This document shows, one piece after another, positions 40,747 to 52,446 of a DNA stretch of 64,000 bases. The notes beneath the pieces are model-generated. The model ran no database searches and had not been told where the DNA came from. It saw only the letters and a list, made by a program, of their open reading frames with translations. How positions within the stretch are numbered: the first letter of the stretch is position 1; each line of letters begins with the position of its first letter. The stretch is from Astragalus membranaceus. Taxonomy: Eukaryota; Streptophyta; Magnoliopsida; Fabales; Fabaceae. The position numbers and the translations under genes are program-made. The stretch is from assembly GCA_039519185.1 (NCBI GenBank), contig CM076849.1:37195109-37259108 (forward strand), read 5' to 3'.

Positions 40747-42991
40747 TGTCATACCCCAATTTTGTCCGGCTTAGGTCCAAACCCTAATTTTCCCCACAAA
40801 AAATAATAATAATAAAATGTATTGCATTTTGGGTCCTAGAAACCATTCCAAAGTTTTTGAAATCATTTTTAGGGTTAGAATGCACTTTTTGGGAAATTAG
40901 GGTTTTTAGGGTCAAAAAGGGCGTTTTGGTCATTTATCACTGAAGGTCTATGACTTTTAGTAGCTGAGAGATGAGTGTTTCAAAACATGCATGGTGCATC
41001 AAAATAGTTTTGAAAAATATTTCTAAAAATATTTTGGTTGAGGGCTTGAAATTAAAATCCTATTTTTTTACAAAGATAATGGATTATGATAATAGATTAT
41101 GTGCCTGAATGTTTTCAGAGCACATAATCGATTACTCTCCTATCTTTACTAAAACAAATAATCGATTAAGAGCTTGCCTTTCTTTCCTTTTTTATAAAGC
41201 ATAATCGATTATCCTAAGCAAATAATCGATTAAGAAGTAAATGAAAGTTTCCTTTTTCATAAACATAATCGATTACTCTTTCATTCTCACTATATCACAT
41301 AATCGATTATGTGCTTGCCTTACTCTTCCTTTTTAAGATCAATAATCGATTATTTCCTTAATATAACCATATCACATAATCGATTATTGTCCTGTTGTTG
41401 TTGTCCCGATTGACAACAATAATCGATTATGCACTCCTATAACTTCATATGATAATCGATTATCAAGTCATTCCTTGTTTCCATATTTATCTAAATAATC
41501 GATTATGCATATGTTTCACACATTCAACATAATCGATTACTTCATGCATTTATTTTTCAAATCTTTCTACGCCTATAAATAGGCAAGTGTGTTTCACATT
41601 TCACGGAGACACTGGACACAAGATCAGAGAGAAGAATTGCTACACACATTTTTCACGAGATCTGACACACATTTTTTTCACGAGATCTGAGAGACCGTTT
41701 CACGAGATCTGAGAGACATTTCACGAGATCTGGGAAGACAACTCTCGCAAATCTCATTTTCCAGTTCTCCGCTTCATTTTCGCTCTATCCGCGCCGTTGG
41801 TCCGTCTGAGCTGATCTCTTGCAAGGGATAGTCGGGGTTTGCGTTCTTCAGATCTGTAATATCTGTCTTCATCAGAGGTATTTCAGTCTTTTCATTTGTT
41901 AATGTTTAGTTATTGTGATCCATGTGATTTAACTTAACTATAGCATTCATCTACTCGTTCTTGTATGTTATCGTCCATTGCTGATGATGAACCATATGAT
42001 TCCCACTTATGCCTAGTGCATCATGTTCTAAGTGGTGAAGATGGTCTCGGGTGATTCAGCTTGCCCCTTTTAAACCCTTTCAAAAACATTATTAGAACTA
42101 CGTCGCTTTGATTCCCGTTTGGGATACGTAGGAGCGAGCCACGTTCTCGTCAAGCGCAACAAATAAAAATTCTTTTCATCCCCATAAACAAATTATTTTC
42201 ATAAAAACAAACAAAAAGAATCATTTTCCAACCCATTGTTGCTAATAGCTCATCAGAGCCTCTGTTCGTTTAGCTATGGGTGACAATGTCTTTTTCTCAT
42301 AAGAATAATAAACGATGGTCCATCATAACCTTTGTTAGTTTGATCATTGTGCAAATCAATCTTTTTCGAAAATCACTTTCAAAAAGATAATAAAAACGAG
42401 TTGTTATCAATAGTCCATCAGAACCTTTGTTCGTTTGACTAGCGGTACAACTCTCTCTTTTTTGAGTATTTAGTAGTGATTCATCATAGCCTCTGCTAGT
42501 TTAATCATTTGCTAATGCTCGTCCTATTTCAAAAAACTCACTAAAAAAGATAAAAAACAAAAACTTTTCAAAAAGAACCAAGAACTACGTAGCTTTGAAT
42601 TCTCCATCGCACCGGGAGATACGTAGGAGCGGGCCATGTCCCGTCAAGCACTTTTTTTCTAAAAAAACTTTTTCCCCCCAAAATAAAATTTTTGTTAATT
42701 TTTCCCAAGAAATAAATAGGCAAATCTAGGTATTTTTCAAATCAAGTGTTAAAACCACACATTTAATTAGAGGTTCCCTTTCGGTAGAAAGGACGTGCGC
42801 GGTGCTAACACCTTCCTCGCACGTAATCGACCCCCGAACCTATATCTCTAGTTTTCAAAGACCATCCGCCTTGTCCAAAAGACCTTTTTTCAATGTTTTG
42901 GTCTTAAAATTAAAATATTGGTGGCGGCTCCAAAATTTTTTCCACGTTGTACATCGGGAAACCCAAGCCGGGGATTTTTCGGGGTGCAACA
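40747..42991 (+). repeat. 5' LTR of element E (2245 bp)
   Basis: Starts TGTCATACCCCAATTTTGTC and ends TTTTCGGGGTGCAACA. In order: about 15-17 ATCGATT(A) motifs at 41085-41545; a core promoter CCTATAAATAGGCA (about 41571); four copies of CACGAGATCTG (41658-41745); a leader block similar to element C (about 41790-41910); ACTACGTAG / ATACGTAGGAGCG modules (42107 and 42592); CATCAGAACCTTTGTTCG-type repeats (42250-42510). All non-coding. Confidence 0.95.
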
Positions 42992-44132
42992 GCTGGCGAC
43001 TCCGCTGGGGACCTTTTTTTTTAAAGACGAGGGTCAAGCCTAACTAATTAAAATGTGTGGTTTAATGTATTGTTGATTTGATTAAAACCTTGTTTGCCTT
43101 TCTTTCTTATCATTAATTGTAGGCGTACGCATTTGTGTTCTTCTATGTTGTTCCCTGTCTCATCTTTTATTCCTTTCTTTTATCGCTTATGCCCATGCAT
43201 TTTTTCTATCCCCATGATCCCCTCTTCTTGGCTCCTTTTCCTAAGGTGAGCAATATCCTTGTTTATAGATATTCTAGGTATGGAACCCTAGGGTAGATAA
43301 CTTGTTATGGCTTGCTTTTGTCTGGACTGCTCTGGTTTTTTATTTCAGGTGGGGGTAGTACTAAAGAAAATGCCCTTAACACACACTACACTTATACCCT
43401 GTGACTATGTGTTTTGAGTGGGACCATAACCCAGGTCTGCAAAAACTTAGGAGAGTGGATTCGAGTAGTGAGAGCCCATCAGGACCTTTGTCCGTTTGGC
43501 TACTTGCGAAAGTTTCAACCAGAGTTGTGCTCTTTCATGATGCCTCACACCTAGCAGTTTGCTGCATTTGTGGGGAATTTTGTGAAAGAGACTGTAGCTC
43601 TGGTGGCCTTGTGAGGGAGTGAATAGAGCTACATGGAAGGATTACCCTTTAAATTGCCCTAGATCATAGGTCTCACCTCTTTTTAGGTCACAAGGGCTTT
43701 TCCAAAATTGTGTGTTGCATTATTATATCTAGTTTAGTTCATTTCCGCCAACATTTTTTGAAAAAAACAACAAAATCAAAAAAAAAAAATAGGTTTTTCC
43801 TTCTCTTTCATAAATACCTATATGGGGTGGCATATAGGGTATACCGCCCTAATTTTTCAAAACCCCACCTGTAAATATCTGTCTTTATAACAAGCATCCT
43901 CATCATCCGCATTTTACATCATAACAGCATGCATTACATAAGCAAAATTCTGAAAAAATTCATACAGCATTCCTCATGCATCTAAATACAAAAATAACAT
44001 AAAGCCATATGCATTGCATTCATTTACGCATTCATACTTGTACTCATAAAAGATGTTCTATCATCAGAAAGAAAAACAAAAGGCAAGCTGGTTCGCCAAC
44101 ACCGATACTCTATCCGTCTACAGACAAGACTA
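42992..44132 (+). other. PBS and untranslated leader of element E
   Basis: GCTGGCGACTCCGCTGGGGA right after the LTR is the primer-binding site region (TGGCGACT...GGGGA, Tat/Ogre type). The remaining kilobase before gag is non-coding, with one further CATCAGGACCTTTGTCCGTT repeat at 43476 and an A-rich stretch with several GCAT motifs (43900-44030). Confidence 0.75.
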
Positions 44133-45329
44133 ATGGCTAGCAATCAACATCTCGAGAATGAGGACCCCCTGGGTCAAGATGAGTCGGTTGTGGAAATTCT
44201 TAACCCCGAGCAGCTGGCTCAAGAGAATCAAGCTTTGAAGACTAAAGTGGAGGCTATGGAGGCTCAGAGGGCCGAGATAATGAATATGCTGCAAAATCTG
44301 AGAAGTGGGACCACTGCTGAAGCCATTCCCGTGGTGACAAGTCAGCCTGCTGTGGTTACTTCTAGTGGAGCTGCGGGTGTGCCACACATTCACATCCCTA
44401 GTCCCAGTATTATACCTCCCAAAAGTTCTTCTGCTCATGCTCCGGAGATTATTGTGAATCCTCCAAGTGTTGCTTATCAAATGGGAAACTCCGCTCAGTA
44501 TGGGGTTTACTACTTCAGTCCGAGAAGCTACCCTCAGGGCCAGATGATTGAAAGCCCACAGCCAAGAGACAGATGTCACTTGCTAGAAGAACGATTGAAG
44601 GCAATGGAGGCCCAGATACATGAGATGATGGTCATATTGCAGAGCTTAAAGAGTGGGGCAGCTGTTGAAGGTGTCACTGTCGTGGGTCCAGTTGGTGTCA
44701 TTTCTTTCATTCCTCCGCCACCACAAACTGTTCCATTCTCTGCTCCTGTGCCATCCCAGCAAGGCGGTGACAGTCACAAGGCTCAGGGTTATCAGTACAA
44801 GAAACGAACCAGTTTTGATCCAATACCGATGACATGCACGGAATTGTTTAATCACCTGACTTCCAAGAACCTGATCAGCACCCGGCTAATGAAGGCCCTT
44901 CAACCGCCATTTTCCCGAAGGTACAATGCAAGTGCTACCTGCAGTTTCCACGAAAACGGGGTTGGTCATACTGTGGAGGAGTGCAGAGCCTTCAAGCATG
45001 CAGTGCAAGACCTGATAGATCGGTGCGTGATTCAGATAGGAACCCCTGATATTGATGGTGAAGAAGAAATCAATGAGGAAGTAACAGCGGTGCCTGCGAA
45101 AGAGGGATGTTGGGATACCCTAGGGGAGCCCAGTGGAAAGTTTGATTACTTGGTCAGATATGACGCTCCCGAGAGTGCTCAAATCCGAATAGAAGACATC
45201 CAGCCCACAGGATGGGACGAGGAAGAGGAACAACACGATCAAATTGCTGTCATCAAGGATGAGGGTGGTGCAAACCTGGTTTGTCGCTGCAGTGCTGGTG
45301 AAAGAATTAAAGAATTGAAAGACTGTTGA
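44133..45329 (+). CDS. Ogre/Tat-like gag, core-deleted (element E)
   Basis: An open frame of 398 codons from ATG 44133. N-terminal coiled coil (about residues 25-55, ENQALKTKVEAMEAQRAEIM), a Pro/Ser/Val-rich middle, a second coiled coil (about 147-175, LLEERLKAMEAQIHEMMVIL), then a jump to the C-terminal region with RTSFDPIPMTCTELFNHLTS and a knuckle-like CSFHENGVGHTVEEC. The Retrotrans_gag core that should sit between the second coil and the FDPIPM motif is absent, yet the frame is open. Whether this shortened gag is made or used is unknown. Confidence 0.8.
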   Translation: MASNQHLENEDPLGQDESVVEILNPEQLAQENQALKTKVEAMEAQRAEIMNMLQNLRSGTTAEAIPVVTSQPAVVTSSGAAGVPHIHIPSPSIIPPKSSSAHAPEIIVNPPSVAYQMGNSAQYGVYYFSPRSYPQGQMIESPQPRDRCHLLEERLKAMEAQIHEMMVILQSLKSGAAVEGVTVVGPVGVISFIPPPPQTVPFSAPVPSQQGGDSHKAQGYQYKKRTSFDPIPMTCTELFNHLTSKNLISTRLMKALQPPFSRRYNASATCSFHENGVGHTVEECRAFKHAVQDLIDRCVIQIGTPDIDGEEEINEEVTAVPAKEGCWDTLGEPSGKFDYLVRYDAPESAQIRIEDIQPTGWDEEEEQHDQIAVIKDEGGANLVCRCSAGERIKELKDC

Positions 45330-46500
45330 TCCTCCTGGGACCTTTTAAAGTAGTCATTTGTAATGCAACCCTGTGGCTCTGCCCAAGGCCACAGGACCAG
45401 TTGTTAGGGGCGCACATGTTTTTATTTTCTAAATTATCATCATCAATAAAAACGTTGTTTTTGAATTCCAATCAATAAAAAACAATTTCTTTCTCATTTC
45501 ATGTGTCTCTTCTCTTCTTTATTATTTTTGCCTGCATGTCTCACCTTCCATTCTGCTTTTTCGCCTCGGCAAAAAGCAAATCCACAGTAATTGTCTCTCA
45601 AGATAACAGTGCCAACGGTCCATATTTTGACTTTGATCACCTTATCAATCAAGCAGAGTGGGACGTTGAGAAAGACCGGGAAAATCCTCCAGAAGGTTAA
45701 TGAAGCAAGGAAAAAGGGTTATTCAGCATCACGAGGAATCCACTGAAGTGATCAACTTGGGGACCGCTGAGAACAAGGAAGAGGTCAAGATGGGTGCTTC
45801 AATAAAGGAAAATTAGAGCTCAAAAGGGAAATAAAGAAGAAGGGCAAGTGCATGAAAATAAGTGAATTATTGTCCCAGAGTTAATTTTTGAGGAAATAAG
45901 CAATCATGATTTGAAATGAAGTTGGACCACCATTCCATATCCAAGAACAAAAATCCTCTCCTACCCACCGTAAGCCAAGAAAATCCCAAAGAGAAAAACA
46001 TAATCCTTTCCGACCCATCTTAAGCCAAGAAAAAGCCAAAAATCCAAAAGTCACCTTAGACAAGGACCACCTCGAAAAAAACGGTGCATCGTTCTTTATC
46101 AGTTCACCCAAGCTCAAGAAAAAGAAGAAGTCAAAGAAGGAAAAATCATCCCAAAACCAAAAGAAAAATACAAAAGAGATGTAAATAGTGAGTTGATACA
46201 TGTTACCACAAAACCCAAGAGGTCCTCGTCTCAATAAACCTTCAAACACTTTCTCATTTCCATGCACCCCTCCTCTCATAAACCGCAAACACTCTCCTTT
46301 GACCTCGACAGCCCGCCCTCCATAGACCCTTAGCCAGGAATAAAACCTCCTAATACCTCATCAAGCCAGTTAACCATCATAAATCATCGATCAACAACCA
46401 ACACCAAATAAACACCATCCTGCCATTAGCCCCAAATACTTCATTAAGCCTACTCATCTCTCCTCCACAAAACACCACAATCCGGAAAGGTCCATCCCGA
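45330..46500 (+). pseudogene. Element E protease-RT junction scrap and non-coding sequence
   Basis: About 45577-45700 reads FDHLINQAEWDVEKDRENPP, and in a shifted frame 45704-45817 reads VIQHHEESTEVINLGTAENK and EEVKMGASIKEN, sequences that normally precede the RT domain in plant Tat-type gypsy polyproteins. The RT, RNase H and most of integrase that should follow are missing. 45820-46500 has no recognisable coding content. Confidence 0.72.
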
Positions 46501-46559
46501 TCAATGATTGATTGCTGTTGTTTTCTCAAGGTTTTAGCTCAAGGACAAGTAAATTCATT

Positions 46560-47095
46560 TGTTTACAATGTGCCAGGTGGGGCAATTCTGTCGCTCTCCA
46601 CCCCTCCTACAACTGGGGAAATTGACCCTACACCTATCTCATCCCTTGTCGCACTCACATTCATTGAAATCATACAGGGGCAACCCCCTTTCTTCTCTAG
46701 TGTATGGGCCAGAAGCAGTCCTTCTCGTCAAGGTTGAAATACCCTCTCTACGAGTAGTCATGGAGGCCAAGTTAGAAGAAGCAAAAGGGGGTCCAAGCTC
46801 GTCTAGATCAAAGAGAAAGGAATTGCTGCCCTGCGCCATGGCCAGTTGTACCAAGAAAAGATGAAGGCAGCTTTCGGCAGGAAAGTCCGTCTTCGAGAAT
46901 TCGGCGAAGGAGACCTTGTACTCAAAAAGATCCTACCTATCCAGACTGACTCCGTGGGAAGTTGATACCCACTTATGACGGTCCATATGAAGTCAAGAAA
47001 GCTTTTTCCAGAGGAGCGCCGATACTCATAAGTATAGACGGTGAAGATCTCGGGAATCCAGTCAATTCAGATTAAGTGAAGAAGTATTATGCCTG
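46560..47095 (+). pseudogene. Integrase C-terminal scrap (element E)
   Basis: Frames in this interval give SLVYGPEAVLLVKVEIPSLR, VVMEAKLEEA, then FGRKVRLREFGEGDLVLKKI, LPIQTDSVG and, in another frame, TYDGPYEVKKAFSRGAPILI and NPVNSD plus VKKYYA. This is the C-terminal tail of Tat/Ogre integrase, broken by stops and frame changes. Confidence 0.8.
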
Positions 47096-47099
47096 AAAG

Positions 47100-48655
47100 A
47101 AATATAAAAAAAAAAGAGAAAGACAAGCCAAGTAAGAATTAGCTCGCTAGGTTGAAAACCCACAAAGGGCGGCCTAGGCAAAATCAGAGCGACCCGGTGG
47201 ATTGAAAACCCGCAAAGGGCGATCCAGGCAAAAATTAGGGTCTAAAAAACTTAGGCATGAAAAGTAAAGAAAGGCATACAACTCTCCTACAAGCTTGGAT
47301 GAGGGAGTGGTCAAGGTCAAGGACATAGATGTTTGGCACTGTTCCACAGAGACGGACAGTCAGAATTTAGTTTCTCCCTTTTTTTCGTGTCTTTTTATAG
47401 TTTAAACTCTCAAATGCAATAAACAATCGGCGTAACTTCTTGTGCGACCGGTTTCCGCATTAATAAAGTTCAAATTTCTCGTATCTGTTCACTCTTTTAT
47501 TTTCTGCTTTTTCTGCTCAAAATAAACGTTTTATGATGATGATGGTCCTGAACTGTAAAACATGTGCATATATCATAGAGCATTGCAAATCATTACGAGA
47601 TTCTTAAGAGTCCTGAGAGAAAGCACATCCTCAAAATCAGTCAATCATGCAAGAGAGCAACTACATCCACGATTGCTTCAAACCAGCAAAGTCAAGACCA
47701 ACATGCACCCGGCCCATGAGCCCCGCAAGTCCAACAGGTTCCTCAGTCTCGTGTCATGAGAGTCGCGGGTTGGCTGAACCAGCAAAAATAAAAAATAAGC
47801 AAAAAACAAAAAAAAAAGGCAATAAACAAACACAGTCATGCATTACATTCATCATGCATAAAATCATGCATTTATCAGGCAGGAAAATAATGATAATAAA
47901 GTAAAGAAAAAGAGAAATTCAGGCATTTGCATTCATCATAAGAGAAAGAAAAAGAAAATAGCAATCATGGCATTTGCATCATGCATCTCATAAAAAAAAA
48001 CAAAACGAAGCCTTCCATTGCATACACTGGCATCCCATGCGGTCAAACCAGACCTTTGTGTCCTTAAACCAGATCATTGTGATCCATAAACCAGACCTTT
48101 GTGTCCTTAAAACCAGATCATTGTGATCCATAAACCAGACCTTTGTGTCCTTAAACCAGACCTTTAGGGCCCATAAATCAGACCAGTATACAGACACATA
48201 TTACTCCATAAACCAGGCTTGTCGGCCCATAAACCAGACTCATTGTGATCCTTAAATCAGACTAATGTCGAGTTCATAATTTAGCATTCCATCAAATAAA
48301 CCAAAGCATTTCACAACTCTCAAGCATTGCATTTGCATACCCGCACTTCATAAATAAAAAAAAGCAACCATCAAGGAAAGCCAAAAGAGAATATCAAAAG
48401 CGTCCAGCATTGCATGCATCAGCGTCACATGCATCCACGTAGCATACATCTGCATTACATTTGCATAACCGCATCCACCACATTCATCATCACACCAAAA
48501 TCATAGCATTGCATGCACATGCATAACATGCCCCTTGCATAACATGCACTCATACTCCATGCACCATTCCTTGCATCAACTAACGTATGCAGGCACCTCA
48601 ATCCAACACAGCAGCATCGGTCATTTCAAATCAACCAATCAACAGCATTTGCGAG
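47100..48655 (+). repeat. 3' untranslated region of element E with short repeats
   Basis: Non-coding. Two GTTGAAAACCCACAAAGGGCG-like repeats occur at 47151-47225. Between 48045 and 48260 a unit of about 40 bp, TAAACCAGACCTTTGTGTCC alternating with TTAAACCAGATCATTGTGAT, repeats about six times. Much of the rest is built of GCAT-rich words (GCATTGCATGCATCAGCG). Confidence 0.75.
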
Positions 48656-49945
48656 CCCTCTGTGCCCCTCCTGAGCCCTCTGCGCTCATCCTGAGCCCTC
48701 TGCGCTCCCCCCTGAGCCCTCTGTGCTCATCCTGAGCCCTCTGTGCTCATCCTGAGCCCTCTGTGCTCCTCCTGAGCCCTCTGTGCTCCTCCTGAGCCCT
48801 CTGTGCTCCTCCTGAGCCCTCTGTGCTCCTCCTGAGCCCTCTGTGCTCCTCCTGAGCCCTCTGTGCTCCTCCTGAGCCCTCTGTGCTCATCCGGAGCCCT
48901 CTGTGCTCCTCCTGAGCCCTCTGTGCTCATCCTGAGCCCTCTGTGCTCATCCTGAGCCCTCTGTGCTCCTCCTGAGCCCTCTGTGCTCATCCGGAGCCCT
49001 CTGTGCTCCTCCTGAGCCCTCTGTGCTCCTCCTGAGCCCTCTGTGCTCCTCTTGAGCCATCTGTGCTCATCCGGAGCCCTCTGTGCTCCTCCTGAGCCCT
49101 CTGTGCTCATCCGGAGCCCTCTGTGCTCCTCCTGAGCCCTCTGTGCTCCTCCTGAGCCCTCTGTGCTCATCCTGAGCCCTCTGCGCTCCCCCCTCTTGAG
49201 CCCTCTATGCTCATCCTGAGCCCTCTGCGCTCCCCCCTGAGCCCTCTGTGCTCATCCTGAGCCCTCTGTGCTCATCCTGAGCCCTCTGCGCTCCCCCCTG
49301 AGCCCTCTGTGCTCCTCCTGAGCCCTCTGTGCTCATCCTGAGCCCTCTGTGCTCCTCCTGAGCCCTCTGTGCTCATCCTGAGCCCTCTGTGCTCCTCCTG
49401 AGCCCTCTGTGCTCATCCTGAGCCCTCTGCGCTCATCCTGAGCCCTCTGTGCTCCCTCCTGAGCCCTCTGTGCTCCTCCTGAGCCCTCTGTGCTCATCCT
49501 GAGCCCTCTGCGCTCCCTCCTGAGCCCTCTGTGCTCATCCGGAGCCCTCTGTGCTCCTCCTGAGCCCTCTGTGCTCCTCCTGAGCCCTCTGTGCTCATCC
49601 GGAGCCCTCTGTGCTCCTCCTGAGCCCTCTGTGCTCCTCGTGAGCCCTCTGTGCTCATCCTGAGCCCTCTGCGCTCCCCCCTGAGCCCTCTGTGCTCATC
49701 CTGAGCCCTCTGTGCTCATCCTGAGCCCTCTGCGCTCCCCCCTGAGCCCTCTGTGCTCATCCTGAGCCCTCTGCGCTCCCCCCTGAGCCCTCTGTGCTCC
49801 TCCTGAGCCCTCTGTGCTCATCCTGAGCCCTCTGTGCTCCTCCTGAGCCCTCTGTGCTCATCCTGAGCCCTCTGTGCTCCTCCTGAGCCCTCTGTGCTCA
49901 TCCTGAGCCCTCTGCGCTCATCCTGAACCCTCCGCGCTCATCCAG
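48655..49945. repeat. 20-bp minisatellite in the 3' region of element E (about 64 copies)
   Basis: Unit CTGAGCCCTCTGTGCTCCTC with frequent variants (GCTCATC, GCGCTCC, CCGGAGCC). Higher-order order is visible: blocks containing GCGCTCCCCC recur along the array. Period 20 is not a multiple of 3, so long open frames seen on both strands are spurious. Ogre-type elements are known to carry tandem repeats in this position. Confidence 0.95.
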
Positions 49946-50196
49946 AGCCTTAGTGCTCCTTCAGATCCCGAGTGGTCCGTCATCTTCTCTCTCGGTTAAT
50001 GCGCCAGATGTTAACCGTTCCCCGTTTGTTCTCAAGCCTATCTTTTCAAAAATATAGAAAAAGAAAAGAGGAAAATTCGGGTTTCCCCAAGTGGACAAAA
50101 TCGGTATAATTTCTGAATTCTTTATCTTTATTTTGCCTTGGAATATGTTTCGGCCAATTCATATTCCTCGTTAAAATTCAGATAAAGAGGGGCAGC

Positions 50197-52441
50197 TGTC
50201 ATACCCCAATTTTGTCCGGCTTAGGTCCAAACCCTAATTTTCCCCACAAAAAATAATAATAATAAAATGTATTGCATTTTGGGTCCTAGAAACCATTTCA
50301 AAGTTTTTGAAATCATTTTTAGGGTTAGAATGCACTTTTTGGGAAATTAGGGTTTTTAGGGTCAAAAAGGGCGTTTTGGTCATTTATCACTGAAGGTCTA
50401 TGACTTTTAGTAGCTGAGAGATGAGTGTTTCAAAACATGCATGGTGCATCAAAATAGTTTTGAAAAATATTTCTAAAAATATTTTGGTTGAGGGCTTGAA
50501 ATTAAAATCCTATTTTTTTACAAAGATAATGGATTATGATAATAGATTATGTGCCTGAATGTTTTCAGAGCACATAATCGATTACTCTCCTATCTTTACT
50601 AAAACAAATAATCGATTAAGAGCTTGCCTTTCTTTCCTTTTTTATAAAGCATAATCGATTATCCTAAGCAAATAATCGATTAAGAAGTAAATGAAAGTTT
50701 CCTTTTTCATAAACATAATCGATTACTCTTTCATTCTCACTATATCACATAATCGATTATGTGCTTGCCTTACTCTTCCTTTTTAAGATCAATAATCGAT
50801 TATTTCCTTAATATAACCATATCACATAATCGATTATTGTCCTGTTGTTGTTGTCCCGATTGACAACAATAATCGATTATGCACTCCTATAACTTCATAT
50901 GATAATCGATTATCAAGTCATTCCTTGTTTCCATATTTATCTAAATAATCGATTATGCATATGTTTCACACATTCAACATAATCGATTACTTCATGCATT
51001 TATTTTTCAAATCTTTCTACGCCTATAAATAGGCAAGTGTGTTTCACATTTCACGGAGACACTGGACACAAGATCAGAGAGAAGAATTGCTACACACATT
51101 TTTCACGAGATCTGACACACATTTTTTTCACGAGATCTGAGAGACCGTTTCACGAGATCTGAGAGACATTTCACGAGATCTGGGAAGACAACTCTCGCAA
51201 ATCTCATTTTCCAGTTCTCCGCTTCATTTTCGCTCTATCCGCGCCGTTGGTCCGTCTGAGCTGATCTCTTGCAAGGGATAGTCGGGGTTTGCGTTCTTCA
51301 GATCTGTAATATCTGTCTTCATCAGAGGTATTTCAGTCTTTTCATTTGTTAATGTTTAGTTATTGTGATCCATGTGATTTAACTTAACTATAGCATTCAT
51401 CTACTCGTTCTTGTATGTTATCGTCCATTGCTGATGATGAACCATATGATTCCCACTTATGCCTAGTGCATCATGTTCTAAGTGGTGAAGATGGTCTCGG
51501 GTGATTCAGCTTGCCCCTTTTAAACCCTTTCAAAAACATTATTAGAACTACGTCGCTTTGATTCCCGTTTGGGATACGTAGGAGCGAGCCACGTTCTCGT
51601 CAAGCGCAACAAATAAAAATTCTTTTCATCCCCATAAACAAATTATTTTCATAAAAACAAACAAAAAGAATCATTTTCCAACCCATTGTTGCTAATAGCT
51701 CATCAGAGCCTCTGTTCGTTTAGCTATGGGTGACAATGTCTTTTTCTCATAAGAATAATAAACGATGGTCCATCATAACCTTTGTTAGTTTGATCATTGT
51801 GCAAATCAATCTTTTTCGAAAATCACTTTCAAAAAGATAATAAAAACGAGTTGTTATCAATAGTCCATCAGAACCTTTGTTCGTTTGACTAGCGGTACAA
51901 CTCTCTCTTTTTTGAGTATTTAGTAGTGATTCATCATAGCCTCTGCTAGTTTAATCATTTGCTAATGCTCGTCCTATTTCAAAAAACTCACTAAAAAAGA
52001 TAAAAAACAAAAACTTTTCAAAAAGAACCAAGAACTACGTAGCTTTGAATTCTCCATCGCACCGGGAGATACGTAGGAGCGGGCCATGTCCCGTCAAGCA
52101 CTTTTTTTCTAAAAAAACTTTTTCCCCCCAAAATAAAATTTTTGTTAATTTTTCCCAAGAAATAAATAGGCAAATCTAGGTATTTTTCAAATCAAGTGTT
52201 AAAACCACACATTTAATTAGAGGTTCCCTTTCGGTAGAAAGGACGTGCGCGGTGCTAACACCTTCCTCGCACGTAATCGACCCCCGAACCTATATCTCTA
52301 GTTTTCAAAGACCATCCGCCTTGTCCAAAAGACCTTTTTTCAATGTTTTGGTCTTAAAATTAAAATATTGGTGGCGGCTCCAAAATTTTTTCCACGTTGT
52401 ACATCGGGAAACCCAAGCCGGGGATTTTTCGGGGTGCAACA
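50197..52441 (+). repeat. 3' LTR of element E (2245 bp)
   Basis: Identical in length to the 5' LTR and, as far as I can see, identical in sequence except CATTTCAAAG (about 50296) against CATTCCAAAG (about 40846). The preceding GATAAAGAGGGGCAGC is the PPT. Confidence 0.95.
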
Positions 52442-52446
52442 ATGAC

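Larger units (their letters stand above)
40747..52441 (+). mobile_element. Ogre/Tat-like Ty3/gypsy derivative E, young, pol deleted
   Basis: An 11,695-bp element with two 2245-bp LTRs, TG...CA ends and a perfect TSD ATGAC (40742-40746 and 52442-52446) inside the CACTA transposase gene. It has PBS, a gag frame lacking its core, scraps of the protease-RT junction and of the integrase C-terminus, a 20-bp minisatellite and a PPT. There is no RT, so amplification must be in trans. I could find only one base difference between the LTRs, which indicates a very recent insertion. Confidence 0.95.

Noticed and set aside
42802..43047. 81-codon frame at the end of the E LTR (also 52252 onward)
   Set aside because: It is LTR sequence present twice; the second copy merely reads through into the CACTA transposase C-terminus after the insertion boundary.
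45881..46288. 135-codon Phe/Trp-rich minus-strand frame
   Set aside because: It is antisense to an A/C-rich non-coding stretch of element E, with extreme composition and no recognisable domain.
48655..49945. Regular 20-bp repeats as a possible CRISPR array, and a 147-codon minus-strand frame inside them
   Set aside because: Repeats are contiguous with no unique spacers and lie in a plant retrotransposon. The frame is open only because of a stop-free 20-bp unit and has no independent support.
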